Shown: positions 16,201 to 26,373 of the stretch, piece after piece
How positions within the stretch are numbered: position 1 is the stretch's first letter
Layout of the letters: every line of letters starts with the position of its first letter
Origin: a virus
Direction: 5' to 3' (one strand)
IMG/VR virus record: IMGVR_UViG_3300044700_000691
Coordinates: 62,001-126,000 of that record
Length of the DNA stretch: 64,000 bases
The notes under the pieces: generated by a model
What the model saw: only the letters and a program-made list of their open reading frames with translations
Told to the model about the DNA's origin: nothing
Database searches by the model: none
Translations under genes and position numbers: made by a program

Positions 16201-19200
16201 AAAGCTTCAGCTCCTTGGCTTGGGCTATTAATCGTTAAGGCACCGGTCATAGTGTCTCCGCTTACATTAACATATAAATTATCTGCAGTTGCTTGTGATA
16301 ATCCGCTTGAAGACAAAGTTACAGAGTTTCCGCCTGAAATACTTAGGGTATTTCCACTAAGGCTTAAGGTTTGACCATCAGTATTTGTGTCTGTATCAAT
16401 ATCATTAAATGCAGCAGTTAAGGTTGAACCATCACCTTGAGTTAAGGTTAAGGTTTTTGTACCAGTGCCGCTAAATGAAATTGCAGTAGGTCTCTTATCA
16501 TATGCAGTATTCCAGTTTGTTGAATTTCCTCCTGTTGCTGTGATAACTCCTACCGTCCAGATACCATAACCAATAGCTGTTTGGGTACTGCCATTAGCCA
16601 TAAATAGTGCTTGGTGTCCTAATCCAGATTTAGATTGTCCTCCTACATTTGTATGTGTCCATGCAATACCATAAAGAGATCCGGGAGAAGTACCATCGGC
16701 AGATACTTTGTAAGCATCTCCCATTGCAAATACACCCTGGTATCGATCGGAAGCATACAGGCCAACTATACCATTACCATAGTTATCGTCTATATAAAAA
16801 TTACCATTAGCTCGAGTTGCTCTTGCTGCAGTACCCGATACATTAATACTCCAAGTACCACTATTATAAACATAGGCAGTACCGTCTGAGTGTTTTAGTC
16901 TACCTCCATATATGTAAACGGTTCCGCCGCCATTACCAAAATACATATCACCACTTGAGTAATGATTAAAATACATTTGATAAACATTGCCTGCTCCACC
17001 TCTTGTGTCTATATGTAAATTACCGTTAGAAGTTCTAATACGAGCGTATGTTGTATCAGTCGACCAACCGCCAAGATGTAAAGCTGCCGCAGCACTATAT
17101 GAGCTAGCTCCGTATAGAATTAATGCAGTAGCATCACCATTTACAATTGTATTTGTAATATTTGTATAAACTCCATTTGTAACAGAACCGGCATTACCTG
17201 AAATATTAGTAACACTAGTTAAATATCCACTGTTATTAGTAAACTGAGAAATATTCATTGAACTTAGAGCGCCGGCTGTAGCTACAGTTTGTGAACCAAT
17301 GTTTGCTGAAGTTATTACAGCACTACCGTTCGCATACAATGTTCCGCCAATAGCAGCATAAGTATTTCCAGAAGTATCTATTTTAAATCTTTCTGTACCC
17401 CATCCATCTGAAGTTGAGTTATTATTTCTATAACCCATGTTTTGAGTAACACGAAAGTTATCATCATTAGAACAATATCCTACATTCCATCTAGTATCAT
17501 TACCTCCATATGAAAATTGAATAGATGGTCTATCAGAATCGGCAGTATTTATTCTATATCTAGCTACAATACCCCAAGAGTGATTACCTCTATCAGATTC
17601 AAAACTGTATGGAATAAAGTCTCCAGTTGCTGATTGTAAAGTTATCCATTTTCCAGATTGTCCATGGCTCGCTGTACCAACGTTACTTCTATGAAACTCA
17701 GAACCATCACTCCAATATTCATGACCCGCGCCTCCAGAAGGGGCTGCCGCTATATAGGTGTGACCATATATCCAGTTATCAGCGCCCGCTGTTGAAATAC
17801 CATTAGGAAAGAATGCAGAATCGGCAGTGTTCCAAGGATTTCCAGGACTTATGTAACCGCCTTTTGCATAGATAACATCTGTGCTAGGATTTACATAAAC
17901 GTGGGTTGTCCCATAAACATTATTACCAGAACCCCATAATAATTGATATGTTGAGTTTGAATTATTATCATAATTTATAGTTACTTGTGAAGATGTTCCT
18001 GCAATATTTGCATAGGCAACTCGTACACCAGCTGGAGTACCTGGAGAAACTTTAAGTTCCCAGTAACTACCACCATCATAGTTCATGTACATATAGTATG
18101 GAGCAGCTCCGCCGTAAACATAACTTCCATCACTAGCATATAATCGTGTAGAGTTTGTTGCGTAAGTAACAGATTGAGAACCAATATTACCGGTTGTGAT
18201 TAATCCTAAGTTTGATATAAAGTTTGCTGGAGTTTGATAACGCATATAGTCATCATCAGAACAATATATTTTATTTATACCACTTGAAAATGCTCCAGAA
18301 GTTGTGTTAATCCATCCCGCTTGAATATATCCATTGGCATCTGTTCTTACAATTTTGTTTACTTCATTGTTTCTACCACCGTGTACTGCTAACCCACCTG
18401 CTGTTGTAGCATTGCTTACAGACTGAGAGCCAATATTACCGGTTGTGATTGCGTCAGTAATGCCATAACCTGAAATTGTAGTTGGTTTACTGGTTAATGA
18501 AGCAAATGTATGCGAATGTGATATTGCTGCATATCTACCATCTAACAAAGATTGTTTCTTAGTTCGGAGACCATCTATACGTGATGAATTGACTGCAGCT
18601 AATCCTAATGGAGCAGGCGCAGGGACATCATATTGATTTGTACCTGACCAAGCATCATCATAAGATAATGTACTTGAACTATATAAAATGTCAGGTGAAC
18701 CGCTTTGATAAAAACCATTAATTGGTTGATCAGAAAATAGGTGATAAACTGCGCCACCTCCACGTAACATAAAGACATACCCCATTGAGTGGCTATATAT
18801 GAACATATCGGCGCATACGTTTGTATAAGATTCGTTAAATACTCGTAAACGATCTGCATATTCAGCACCGCCCCATCCACCAAAATTACCTTCCCAATCT
18901 AAGAGAAGACCTCCATGGTGAACACCTGTTCCAATTGGATCCCAAGGAGCAGGTTCACCATATCCGCGCTTAATAATAATTCTACGCCAAACATCCTGAT
19001 CTCCTCCCCAAAACTGAACAGCATAAAATCTGTCAGGGTCTCCATCAACTGTAATGTCAACAGAATATGGTAAGGTTGTAACGCCTAACATATTAGATAG
19101 GCCGTTAACTTTAGTCCCAGTTAATTGAGATCCACCTAGATATACACTGCTAAATGAAGGGGCACTGTCTGTTCTAACATTTTGATTTAGATAAGTAGAT

Positions 19201-20009
19201 AACCAATTTCCTCTAGTTCCCAAGTAAATATCTCCATTTGCTAAGAAATTACCATTGGTTCTGATACCAGAGTTTCCGGTATCGCCATAGAGGTAATACG
19301 AACCCTGTGAACCAACTGCTGCATTATTATAGCCAGGATAATATGGATGAGTTGAAAGTAGGTCTCCAGTTAGGGTTCCGCCTGAAAGTAATAAGTATCT
19401 ACCATCGTGGTTATGCGAAGGAAGACTTGTTAAATAACCCGCACTTGCATGGTTACCCCATCCGTATGCAGTGTTCCAATTTGAGGCATTATATCCAGAG
19501 GCAGAAATGGTACCAGTAATAGTTAAATTACCACCGTCCATGTCTAAAATTACGCGGCTTGTTCCTCCACCAACAAATTCAAAATCATTGTTATCACCAT
19601 TCCATCTTAAACCCCAGGCATTAGCAGCGGTTGCGTGCGAAGGATAATAATCTCCAGAGATACCCCAAATATCAAAGTTACCATCGCCTACATCTAAACC
19701 AACTATACCGCCAGGAAATCGTGGACGATTTGCTACCGCGGATGGAAATGTTATTTTTCCAGTTATTGTATCGCCAGCCTTTGAAACTTTACCTGCAAGT
19801 GAGCTCGTAAGTGTTGATGAAAAACTTGCATCATTTCCTAAAGCTGCTGCCAACTCATTAAGAGTATCTAGCGCGCCAGGGGCACCATTAATTAAGTTAT
19901 TAATTTGTGTTGTAACATAAGACGTTGTCGCAATGCTGTGAGCCGCTAGGTTTCCAGCATGGATCGCGCTGTGTCCAGCAATTGTAGTTCCTGATATTAA
20001 TTGTGCCAT
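13287..20009 (-). CDS. giant tail fibre with S74 self-cleaving chaperone domain (2240 aa)
   Basis: A 2240-residue repetitive fibre. It starts MAQLISGTTIAGHSAIHAGN, then has a cassette ALDTLNELAAALGNDASF and many GTN, TGNIGSQSV and NISGNAA repeats typical of trimeric beta-structured phage fibres. Several cassettes are shared with the 1960-residue fibre immediately downstream. The last 97 residues (from S2144) form an intramolecular chaperone of the peptidase S74 type: SDARVK with S2144 and K2149 as the candidate Ser/Lys dyad, a strand-turn core (RTKIGVIAQETLEVVPEVV) and a terminal coiled-coil helix (EQQAQIEDLKLEVKKLRGE). In the family, this domain trimerises the fibre and then cuts itself off before the Ser. 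It probably binds the host; receptor unknown. Confidence 0.85.
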   Translation of the reverse strand: MAQLISGTTIAGHSAIHAGNLAAHSIATTSYVTTQINNLINGAPGALDTLNELAAALGNDASFSSTLTSSLAGKVSKAGDTITGKITFPSAVANRPRFPGGIVGLDVGDGNFDIWGISGDYYPSHATAANAWGLRWNGDNNDFEFVGGGTSRVILDMDGGNLTITGTISASGYNASNWNTAYGWGNHASAGYLTSLPSHNHDGRYLLLSGGTLTGDLLSTHPYYPGYNNAAVGSQGSYYLYGDTGNSGIRTNGNFLANGDIYLGTRGNWLSTYLNQNVRTDSAPSFSSVYLGGSQLTGTKVNGLSNMLGVTTLPYSVDITVDGDPDRFYAVQFWGGDQDVWRRIIIKRGYGEPAPWDPIGTGVHHGGLLLDWEGNFGGWGGAEYADRLRVFNESYTNVCADMFIYSHSMGYVFMLRGGGAVYHLFSDQPINGFYQSGSPDILYSSSTLSYDDAWSGTNQYDVPAPAPLGLAAVNSSRIDGLRTKKQSLLDGRYAAISHSHTFASLTSKPTTISGYGITDAITTGNIGSQSVSNATTAGGLAVHGGRNNEVNKIVRTDANGYIQAGWINTTSGAFSSGINKIYCSDDDYMRYQTPANFISNLGLITTGNIGSQSVTYATNSTRLYASDGSYVYGGAAPYYMYMNYDGGSYWELKVSPGTPAGVRVAYANIAGTSSQVTINYDNNSNSTYQLLWGSGNNVYGTTHVYVNPSTDVIYAKGGYISPGNPWNTADSAFFPNGISTAGADNWIYGHTYIAAAPSGGAGHEYWSDGSEFHRSNVGTASHGQSGKWITLQSATGDFIPYSFESDRGNHSWGIVARYRINTADSDRPSIQFSYGGNDTRWNVGYCSNDDNFRVTQNMGYRNNNSTSDGWGTERFKIDTSGNTYAAIGGTLYANGSAVITSANIGSQTVATAGALSSMNISQFTNNSGYLTSVTNISGNAGSVTNGVYTNITNTIVNGDATALILYGASSYSAAAALHLGGWSTDTTYARIRTSNGNLHIDTRGGAGNVYQMYFNHYSSGDMYFGNGGGTVYIYGGRLKHSDGTAYVYNSGTWSINVSGTAARATRANGNFYIDDNYGNGIVGLYASDRYQGVFAMGDAYKVSADGTSPGSLYGIAWTHTNVGGQSKSGLGHQALFMANGSTQTAIGYGIWTVGVITATGGNSTNWNTAYDKRPTAISFSGTGTKTLTLTQGDGSTLTAAFNDIDTDTNTDGQTLSLSGNTLSISGGNSVTLSSSGLSQATADNLYVNVSGDTMTGALTINSPSQGAEAFAVNGINGRLFTVVDDLSDSLYSVNTLAGLPVLEVFANNVVQIGKFGTNAIYVGQDGRVGFGTTDFSYTASDNSGATGVPTNNRLYVNGSIQLLGNNDGIVFGRGTSTYLKDEDLSFGWGGGWFMTDGTYLRVRGNKMVYSGGSARFDSNIYVGNETYYFYGDAPNAGIRTNGSFLVNGDIYFGTRGTWLSSYLNQALLTSSSPTFTDLYNNSWFRNNSNNTGLYNQANGNHFYSRGGSIWGITGNGGSVVHLQFRLNHESTLKGSVYGDAAGFGLLDSTDSWRVRVDTGGVQVYGSLTVGNSTSSDIYMTDTDETTRRIHCNSGRIGFLTSSNSWGAYADNSGNWFAANLSGTNTGDQTNISGNAATATNVAWTGVTGRPTALSQFSNDLGNYGGWAASSHTHDDRYYTETEINNFSYFRDNEDRTLRVLRFTGVGGDSGNTSNHSYAIYQGGGGWSHPYPDLHIGYHTGIKIGANTGYGGTRFYDDSTMATELFSVGNGDSHVRAANNLYAGALFDASSRVAISRGEGRNYVDYSRYVYNNGAYSGSGWIEPSDLGVRYANSAGSAPNASNQNSFYNVTPGEGNGLKLWSSDSYKISMGSSSLYQYGPVNDYSIKTQMNDGDAGRGFTWGRISYAPIAAINATSGNMQIAGTFASSNFSGSHSGSSSGTNTGDQTNIGGYSTYLATAYAGGQQTNPQVYFNNGIGLKAAMTGAWSVWSDTLWINGYSGGDVLQMCALHTLRNGTPRMAISVQASTSTSYGTFYEFITAYNIASQTVGNTNSISNSLGNGHSWTGQNYFVSNRNTSTDSAPLQAYSNNGGGAIMSFHRGGYYAVNFGLDSDNVMRIGGWSASTNRLQMDMSGNLTMAGDVTAYSDARVKTNIHTIENALAKTLALRGVSYNRTDSDDTRTKIGVIAQETLEVVPEVVNQDNAGMYNVSYGNMTALLIEAIKEQQAQIEDLKLEVKKLRGE

Positions 20010-20014
20010 ATTAG

Positions 20015-23000
20015 TTATCTATTTTCAAGATTTTCAATTCTCTCGGTTAATTTTTTAATTATTTCATGCTGTTCTTGAATTGTCTTAATCAAGATTGGCG
20101 CGATACGAGTATAGTTAATACCATCAACTTGACCTTCACTATCATATTTAACTAATTCAGGATAGATTTCAGCAACCTCTTCCGCAATTAAACCAATTTC
20201 AGTTTCGCCAGTTCCACCAATTTTAACATAGTGAACTGGTCTTAGTTGTAAGACTTTATCTAGAGCTGGAGTTAGGGACTCAACTTGAGTTTTATATCTA
20301 ATAGATGATAATTCTATTAATCGATTTGCGATTGTTAGGGTTCCAGTATTACTTACTTCAAGTAAACGGTCTCCATCAATTGCACCTTGCCATATAACGA
20401 AATCATCCATTGTATTTGCACCACCGCCGACTCCACCGTCTGTATTTAGCACAAAATGGTGACCTCCTCTAGATTGGTATTCTAGCCAATAATTAGAGCC
20501 TGCTGCAAAACCTTCGCTTGGATAAGCTGCTGCTCGAATTATATTATAAAATCCGCCAGATCCGTCTCTAAATGCAAGTTCGCCGATGATATTTAAGTTT
20601 CCACTAAGGGTACCTCCACTTAGTGATAAGTAGTAGCTATCTGTAACCTGACTCCTAAAGTGACCAGGCGTAGATTTTCTTAAATAGTTATCACTTGTAT
20701 TTTGAGTCCAAATTTGACCAATAGTTGGGTTTTCTGAGTTACCAGCAGAAGCATTAAAATATGATCCTAAGACATAGTTTGAATAGATATTTCCGCTAGA
20801 GTCTCTTCGTACAATTGTATTTACGTTTGCTGCAGTATCTGAAGTATATCCATCCAATAAATCTGCGTCTAAACCAGAACCAGCTCCATCATTTCCTGCA
20901 TGCCAAGGCGTATATCCAAGAGCAGTAGTAACGTTTCCGCTTGTTATACTTGTTAAATATCCACTGTTATTAGTAAACTGTGAAATATTCATTGAGGTTA
21001 AAGCTCCGGCAGTGGTTGCAGTAGCAGCATTGCCGCTAATATTAGTTTGATCTCCTGTATTTGTACCAGAAGATGACCCACTAAAGTTAGTTGCACTTAT
21101 GGTGCCAGTAACAGAAAGGTTACCCCCACTAGTTAAAGATAATCTTCTAGCAGCGTTCCATTGAATAACAAAATCTGCACCAGCCGCCCCACCAGATCTA
21201 GTCATACCAAGTCTCCAGTGGTCGTTGTACCATTGATATTCATGACCAGAGACTAGGTCATTTGTGGTGTACGAAGATGGAATGTATACAGCAACCTCTC
21301 TTCCTTCACTACCGGTTATTGTTATTGGAGTTGACGTGGTTGCTCCTCTACCTGTTACACTCGCTAGAGTATCGGTTTCTGTATATCCAGTTATGTAACC
21401 TTGAGAAGTTACCCATGATTGAGTTGCTAATAGGTTTCCAGCTGCATACGGTACATATTTAAAATATGCAGTATTTGCAGTAGTTATTTCAAGCGCAACT
21501 ACAGTTGGATCATAGATATCACCATATCCAAGTTTAAAGCTATTTGTGTTAGCATTATTAGTCATTCCCATCGACCACATTGGTGCTCCTGTGTAATCCC
21601 AAGCAGTTCCTTGATATGTGCCCATGGCGGTCATAAACATTAGTGTTGCCTGATTCCCTGTTCCTTGTCGGCTAATGAATACTCTGGCAGTTCCTGTTTT
21701 AGCGCTAACATATAATTCTGGATTAGATCCAGCCAATTGAATTTGTGCTGGGTTAGCACTAATTGGAGAAATGTACAGATTTCCTGTCATTTCATCTCCA
21801 CCTATATTAACATATAGCCCGTCTGCTGTTGCTTGAGAAATTCCAGTTGATGCAAGCGTTACAGAGTTACCTCCTGAAATACTTAAGGTATTTCCAGAAA
21901 GACTAAGCGTTTGTGCATCAGTATTTGTATCAGTATCAATATCTGTCCAAGTTGCAGTTACTGTGCCTCCATCTCTTTGTGTAAGAGTTAGGGTTTTTGA
22001 AGTTGTTCCACTAACTGCAGCTGAAGTTATTGTATCATTATATGCAGAATTCCAATTCGCTGAAGTACCATGACTTGGCGTAGAAATTCCACTTGCATTA
22101 ATTACAATAGGCGCAGAAAAGGGTCCAATATTAACAGTATTATTAGCAAAGGCTTCGATTACAGGAAGACCTGCTACCGTATTTACTGAAAATAGAGAAT
22201 TTGAAAGATCATCACTTACTGTGAACAGTCTGCCATTAACTCCGTTTACTGCAAATAATTCCTGGCCGCTGGTTGAACCAGTAATTACTAAAGGCCCAGT
22301 CATTGTGTCGCCAGTTACATTAACATATAGCGGATTAGCTGCTGCTTGTGTTAACCAGCCGCCATAGTTTCCTAAGTCATTAGAGAATTGAGAAAGAGCA
22401 GTAGGTCTGCCTGTTACTCCAGTCCATGCTACATTCGTAGCGGTAGCAGCGTTTCCAGAAATACCAATTGCCCAAGTGCCGTTTTCCCAAACGTAATTGT
22501 AACCTGAACCAGTTTTTAAATTACCATCAGTTGCTAAATAAAATTTAAGAGCTCCAGATTGAGTAAACTTAATTTCTTCGTTTGAGTCATCTTGTGTACC
22601 AATTTCAAGGTAAGATCCTCCAGCCTGGTTGCCGGTTGATATAAATTTAATAAATGCGGCATCTGTATTTAATCCCCAAGTAAGTCCTAATCCAGATGTT
22701 GCACCAAAGGCAAGATTACCAGTCATTGTATCACCACTTTTAGAAACTTTGTTTCCTATTGATGTGGTAATTGTGGTAGCAAAATTAGCATCATTACCTA
22801 ATGCGGTAGCTAATTCGTTAAGTGTGTCTAGTGTACTAGGAGCCGATGCAACTAAGTTAGAAACAGCTGTGTTTACATAGGTTTGAGTTGCATATCCAGA
22901 AAGAGCGGAGGTTGTAATATAAGCTGGGCCATTGGTTAATTGGTTTAGGTTAGTTAAGTTACCAGCTGTCCATACTTGTGAGTTATCCCAATATAGCCTT

Positions 23001-25897
23001 TGGTCTACTCTCATTTCTAAGAACTTACCAACCACACCACTAATATGAAATGCTATACCGGTCGTTGTGTTGTTATAGGATTCAGTCCAAAGAGCAGCTG
23101 TTGTATAATCGCCGTCGCCTTGCGCTTTTCGAGCGTATAATCCGCCTGCAAATACAGAAGCAGTATTTGTGGTTGCACCACGTCCGGTTACACTAGCAAG
23201 AGTATCAGTTTCTGCATAAGATGTGATATAACCTGCTCCGTTTGTTAACTGATTGTTATTAGTAGGTATTGTTATAACTCCAGTTGTAGCGTTATATGCG
23301 CCACTGCCTGCCGTAAAGCTATGAGCAGCTCTAGCCAAAGCATCCGTATATTGTGTTATTGTAGAACTAATAGCACCAGTTGTATTGTTATAACTAATAC
23401 CTGTGCTTCCACTTAAAGAAGTTAAAGTAATATATGAGCTTGAATCAACGGAACCATCTGCTTTTAAGAATTGGGTACTGGTTCCTCCAGCTTTTACAAA
23501 TGAATTTGCTGTAAAATTACCAGATCCATAAATAGCTCCACTTGGATCAACATATGCTCTAACTGATCCGCCTGACATAAAATTAAGCCGGCCGTACATG
23601 GTTGAACCATCTCTATGAACAATAGGGAATTGATCAATACCTTCGCCATTATCAATTGCGATATTAACGGTTTGTAGATTGACGCCTAAACCAGCTTGAG
23701 GAGTGAATGTAATTTCCCATGTATCAATGAAGTTTGCTCCACCACATGGAATTTTCCAAAATGCAAACTGACCAGTTATGCTTATGTCAGATCCAGTGAA
23801 TGGGCCATAATACACACCGCTTGTATTTCTTACTCTAACCGTAACGTTAGCGGGCGGATAGTTTACCCAGAATCCAAGATAAACGTTACCACTTGAATAA
23901 ACTGCATTTTCTCCATTATTTAATCGGTAGGTTCTAACCCAAGTACTCCCGGCATTTGGATAAGTTCCAGTATAAGAATCAGTTTGTGTATATCGGTTAC
24001 TTCCACCAAATAATAACTCTTTTATAATTACCGGGTTAACTGTAATAGTTTTTCCAGAGAACACACTTTGGGTAATATAATCGCCATATGTAACTGCATT
24101 AGTAATACCATATCCAGCAAGAGTAGTAGGATTAGATCCTGCTGTAACTCGGCCTTTTGCATCAACTGTTACTGATTTATAAGTAGAAGCAGTAACTCCA
24201 GTATTTGATAATGCAGTTGAAATTGAGGTTGTTCCAGATCCAGTAATATCACCGCTTAGTGTTATTGTTTGGTTTCCGGTAATATATGTATTTGTATCTA
24301 GTGACCAAGTATTTGCAGCAGTTTTCTTTAAGAATCCGCTGGTTGCTGCAAGTGCAGCAATTGCATCTAAATCTCCGTCCCATGCCTGAACGTCAGTTCC
24401 AATTACAACTCCTAAGTTAGTTCTACCGTAACCCTTTTGGGTTGCAGTAAGACCTTGTGTATTAATATCAACTCTTAGTCTATTACCCAAGGCGGTAGAT
24501 ACGGTAGTTGAGAATGAAGCGTCGTTTCCTAATGCTGCAGCAAGTTCGTTTAGAGTATCTAATGCAGCTGGCGAGCTTGCTACTAAATTAGAAACAGCTG
24601 TGTTTACATAGGTTTGAGTTGCATAACCTTGTGTTGCGTGATTACCCCATCCGTATGCTGTATTCCAATTGTTTACATCGGTTTGTGTAAAGTTTCCGGT
24701 TGTCCATGCATCAACATATGAAGAATAAGGACTAGTTGAACCCCAAGTTTGTTGCCAAATGCGCATTCCAATACCAGATTTCTTGAACATGATAAGGTTA
24801 TCTGTTCCACCAGACGAATCTGTATAAGAACGCATGTGTATAAAATCTGCGTATGGAGAATTGTTATCATTAGTCCATGACGTAAAACCAAATTTCATTT
24901 GGCCAGCTGTCAGTTCACTGGGAGATATTGTTCGGTTATCTTCTCTAATTAAAGTTCCAGCATATCCTGAAATATTTGTAACAGAAGTTAAATAGCCTGC
25001 GGTAGCGTGATTACCCCATCCGTATGCTGTATTCCAATTAGATTTTTCAGTTGTTGTAATTGACTTAACATGAGAAGGTACAGTCGGATCAGTTTCTGTA
25101 TAGGAAGTAATATAATTTGGAGTCCAATTAACCCATTGCGATCCATTAAATTGTAATAGCTGATTAGTAGCAGCCGATGTTATTGTAACATCAGTTAAGC
25201 TGTCTAAGTTTGTTGGAATTGAAATATTAGTTGCAGATACGGCAGTAACCAAACCTTTGGCATTAACTGTAATTACAGGAACTGCTGTCGCTGAACCAAA
25301 TTGGCCAACGTTTGAGTTAACTGTCGCTAGGGCTAAACCTATATTGCCGTTTGCTGTTAATGGTGAGTTTGCAATTGTAAAGTCTGCACCAGTAATTCCA
25401 ACTGAAGTTAAGGGCGGGGTTACTGTATTATAACCAATCGTCCACCAATAAGTTGTACCATCATAGTAAACTCCTAAGACATCAGTTGCATTTGCAGCTG
25501 GACTTGCAGTATAGGTACCGCCGCCAACAATTGAACTTGAGCCTGGCAGGGTTAGGGTTCGGCTACCAGCTGCATCTTGTTTAACCAAGATTAAACCAGT
25601 ATCGCCAGTTTCCATATTGGAAAGTACTAACGTTCTAGCTCCAGCGAGGGTTACCTTTGCATTTGCTCCAGAGTTAAAGTCCCAAGTAATAGCTGCGCCA
25701 TCAGTCAGGGTTTGCTGAGCCATTGTAACCTTACCATTAACCTTAAGATTGCCGGCAACTGTGAATTTTTTAGTCGCCTGTAGAGTTAATGTAAGATTGC
25801 CATTATCATCATGCTGTAGATACGGTTTGTTCGACGTAGTATTACCTATGAATTCTAATAAACCGGATGCGGGAGTTATCTTGACCGTTTGCGCCAC
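20015..25897 (-). CDS. giant tail fibre with S74 self-cleaving chaperone domain (1960 aa)
   Basis: A 1960-residue fibre using GTG at 25897 as start (MAQTVKITPASGLLEFIG). The N-terminal approximately 200 residues hold an adhesin head-type region (VTLAGARTLVLSNMETGDTG). A long repetitive shaft follows, with ALDTLNELAAALGNDASF-type cassettes twice and GNAATATNVAWTGVTGRPTA once. The last 97 residues (from S1864) are an S74 domain: S-S-I-R-Y-K with S1864 and K1869, then TEIGLIAEEVAEIYPELV and a terminal helix KTIQEQHEIIKKLTERIENL. The end therefore has the same 97-residue length as in its neighbour. Self-cleavage is a family property, not shown here. A late octamer lies 22 nt upstream, overlapping the stop of the preceding gene. 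Confidence 0.85.
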   Translation of the reverse strand: MAQTVKITPASGLLEFIGNTTSNKPYLQHDDNGNLTLTLQATKKFTVAGNLKVNGKVTMAQQTLTDGAAITWDFNSGANAKVTLAGARTLVLSNMETGDTGLILVKQDAAGSRTLTLPGSSSIVGGGTYTASPAANATDVLGVYYDGTTYWWTIGYNTVTPPLTSVGITGADFTIANSPLTANGNIGLALATVNSNVGQFGSATAVPVITVNAKGLVTAVSATNISIPTNLDSLTDVTITSAATNQLLQFNGSQWVNWTPNYITSYTETDPTVPSHVKSITTTEKSNWNTAYGWGNHATAGYLTSVTNISGYAGTLIREDNRTISPSELTAGQMKFGFTSWTNDNNSPYADFIHMRSYTDSSGGTDNLIMFKKSGIGMRIWQQTWGSTSPYSSYVDAWTTGNFTQTDVNNWNTAYGWGNHATQGYATQTYVNTAVSNLVASSPAALDTLNELAAALGNDASFSTTVSTALGNRLRVDINTQGLTATQKGYGRTNLGVVIGTDVQAWDGDLDAIAALAATSGFLKKTAANTWSLDTNTYITGNQTITLSGDITGSGTTSISTALSNTGVTASTYKSVTVDAKGRVTAGSNPTTLAGYGITNAVTYGDYITQSVFSGKTITVNPVIIKELLFGGSNRYTQTDSYTGTYPNAGSTWVRTYRLNNGENAVYSSGNVYLGFWVNYPPANVTVRVRNTSGVYYGPFTGSDISITGQFAFWKIPCGGANFIDTWEITFTPQAGLGVNLQTVNIAIDNGEGIDQFPIVHRDGSTMYGRLNFMSGGSVRAYVDPSGAIYGSGNFTANSFVKAGGTSTQFLKADGSVDSSSYITLTSLSGSTGISYNNTTGAISSTITQYTDALARAAHSFTAGSGAYNATTGVITIPTNNNQLTNGAGYITSYAETDTLASVTGRGATTNTASVFAGGLYARKAQGDGDYTTAALWTESYNNTTTGIAFHISGVVGKFLEMRVDQRLYWDNSQVWTAGNLTNLNQLTNGPAYITTSALSGYATQTYVNTAVSNLVASAPSTLDTLNELATALGNDANFATTITTSIGNKVSKSGDTMTGNLAFGATSGLGLTWGLNTDAAFIKFISTGNQAGGSYLEIGTQDDSNEEIKFTQSGALKFYLATDGNLKTGSGYNYVWENGTWAIGISGNAATATNVAWTGVTGRPTALSQFSNDLGNYGGWLTQAAANPLYVNVTGDTMTGPLVITGSTSGQELFAVNGVNGRLFTVSDDLSNSLFSVNTVAGLPVIEAFANNTVNIGPFSAPIVINASGISTPSHGTSANWNSAYNDTITSAAVSGTTSKTLTLTQRDGGTVTATWTDIDTDTNTDAQTLSLSGNTLSISGGNSVTLASTGISQATADGLYVNIGGDEMTGNLYISPISANPAQIQLAGSNPELYVSAKTGTARVFISRQGTGNQATLMFMTAMGTYQGTAWDYTGAPMWSMGMTNNANTNSFKLGYGDIYDPTVVALEITTANTAYFKYVPYAAGNLLATQSWVTSQGYITGYTETDTLASVTGRGATTSTPITITGSEGREVAVYIPSSYTTNDLVSGHEYQWYNDHWRLGMTRSGGAAGADFVIQWNAARRLSLTSGGNLSVTGTISATNFSGSSSGTNTGDQTNISGNAATATTAGALTSMNISQFTNNSGYLTSITSGNVTTALGYTPWHAGNDGAGSGLDADLLDGYTSDTAANVNTIVRRDSSGNIYSNYVLGSYFNASAGNSENPTIGQIWTQNTSDNYLRKSTPGHFRSQVTDSYYLSLSGGTLSGNLNIIGELAFRDGSGGFYNIIRAAAYPSEGFAAGSNYWLEYQSRGGHHFVLNTDGGVGGGANTMDDFVIWQGAIDGDRLLEVSNTGTLTIANRLIELSSIRYKTQVESLTPALDKVLQLRPVHYVKIGGTGETEIGLIAEEVAEIYPELVKYDSEGQVDGINYTRIAPILIKTIQEQHEIIKKLTERIENLENR

Positions 25898-25918
25898 GTA
25901 TGTAATAGACTATTTGAA

Positions 25919-26347
25919 TTATTTATTCATGTCTATCTCAATTTGTAATGGTTTAACATCTTTACGTTCAGCCTGCACTAAATAAAAAAAAGTTGGCTTG
26001 TGCGAGCCTGCTACTTCAAAATAAGTATCAGTAATATGTTTAATCCACAACGATTGAGATTTACCGAATGGTGTAATTGTAACTGTGATTGAGTCCGCAT
26101 TTGCTAAGCTTGCCCAATATTCTGGAAAAAAGATACGTTTAGCTTCACTCTTTCCTCTAAGGTAGATGCCATGTTCGGGGCCTTCTAAGTTACCGTGCGC
26201 AAGTTTAAAACCTGGCTTGGTTGGATGGTCAATTAAGAACTGCTTGGTAACAGCTGAAAAATTACCATTATGACTAATATCTCCAGACGTTTCGTTATAC
26301 GTCATGTGAGTACTGATATTAACTTGTTTTAGTTTAACTTGAGCCAT
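25919..26347 (-). CDS. tail-fibre accessory protein, stand-alone module
   Basis: A 142-residue protein: ETSGDISHNGNFSAVTKQFL, then RGKSEAKRIFFPEYWASLAN, DSITVTITPFGKSQSLWIKH and PTFFYLVQAERKDVKPLQIE. The combination of a 'FPEYWxxL', a beta-sandwich strand pair and 'FFYLVxAERKDV' is one I recognise as a module found within phage fibres near S74 domains; here it stands alone. It precedes the two fibres in the same transcription direction, with an exact TATAAATA late promoter 26 nt upstream and a terminator behind that. A connector or chaperone for the fibres is a reasonable inference. Confidence 0.65.
   Translation of the reverse strand: MAQVKLKQVNISTHMTYNETSGDISHNGNFSAVTKQFLIDHPTKPGFKLAHGNLEGPEHGIYLRGKSEAKRIFFPEYWASLANADSITVTITPFGKSQSLWIKHITDTYFEVAGSHKPTFFYLVQAERKDVKPLQIEIDMNK
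25920..25927 (-). promoter_or_regulatory. late promoter -10 element (AATAAATA) overlapping a stop codon
   Basis: Minus strand ATGAATAAATAATTCAAATA; the octamer overlaps the last codons and TAA stop of the 142-residue gene and ends 22 nt before the GTG of the 1960-residue fibre. Confidence 0.55.
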
Positions 26348-26373
26348 TTATGAGTTTGTATCTTTTCTATAGA

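Noticed and set aside
22629-22880. Hydrophobic plus-strand frame that could look like a small membrane protein
   Set aside because: It is antisense to the repetitive fibre; Val/Ala/Leu-rich shadow frames are typical opposite Thr/Ser/Asn-rich coding DNA.
13287-25897. Repeated DNA segments as possible insertion sequences or CRISPR
   Set aside because: The repeats are in-frame fibre cassettes with no transposase, terminal inverted repeats or regular spacers.
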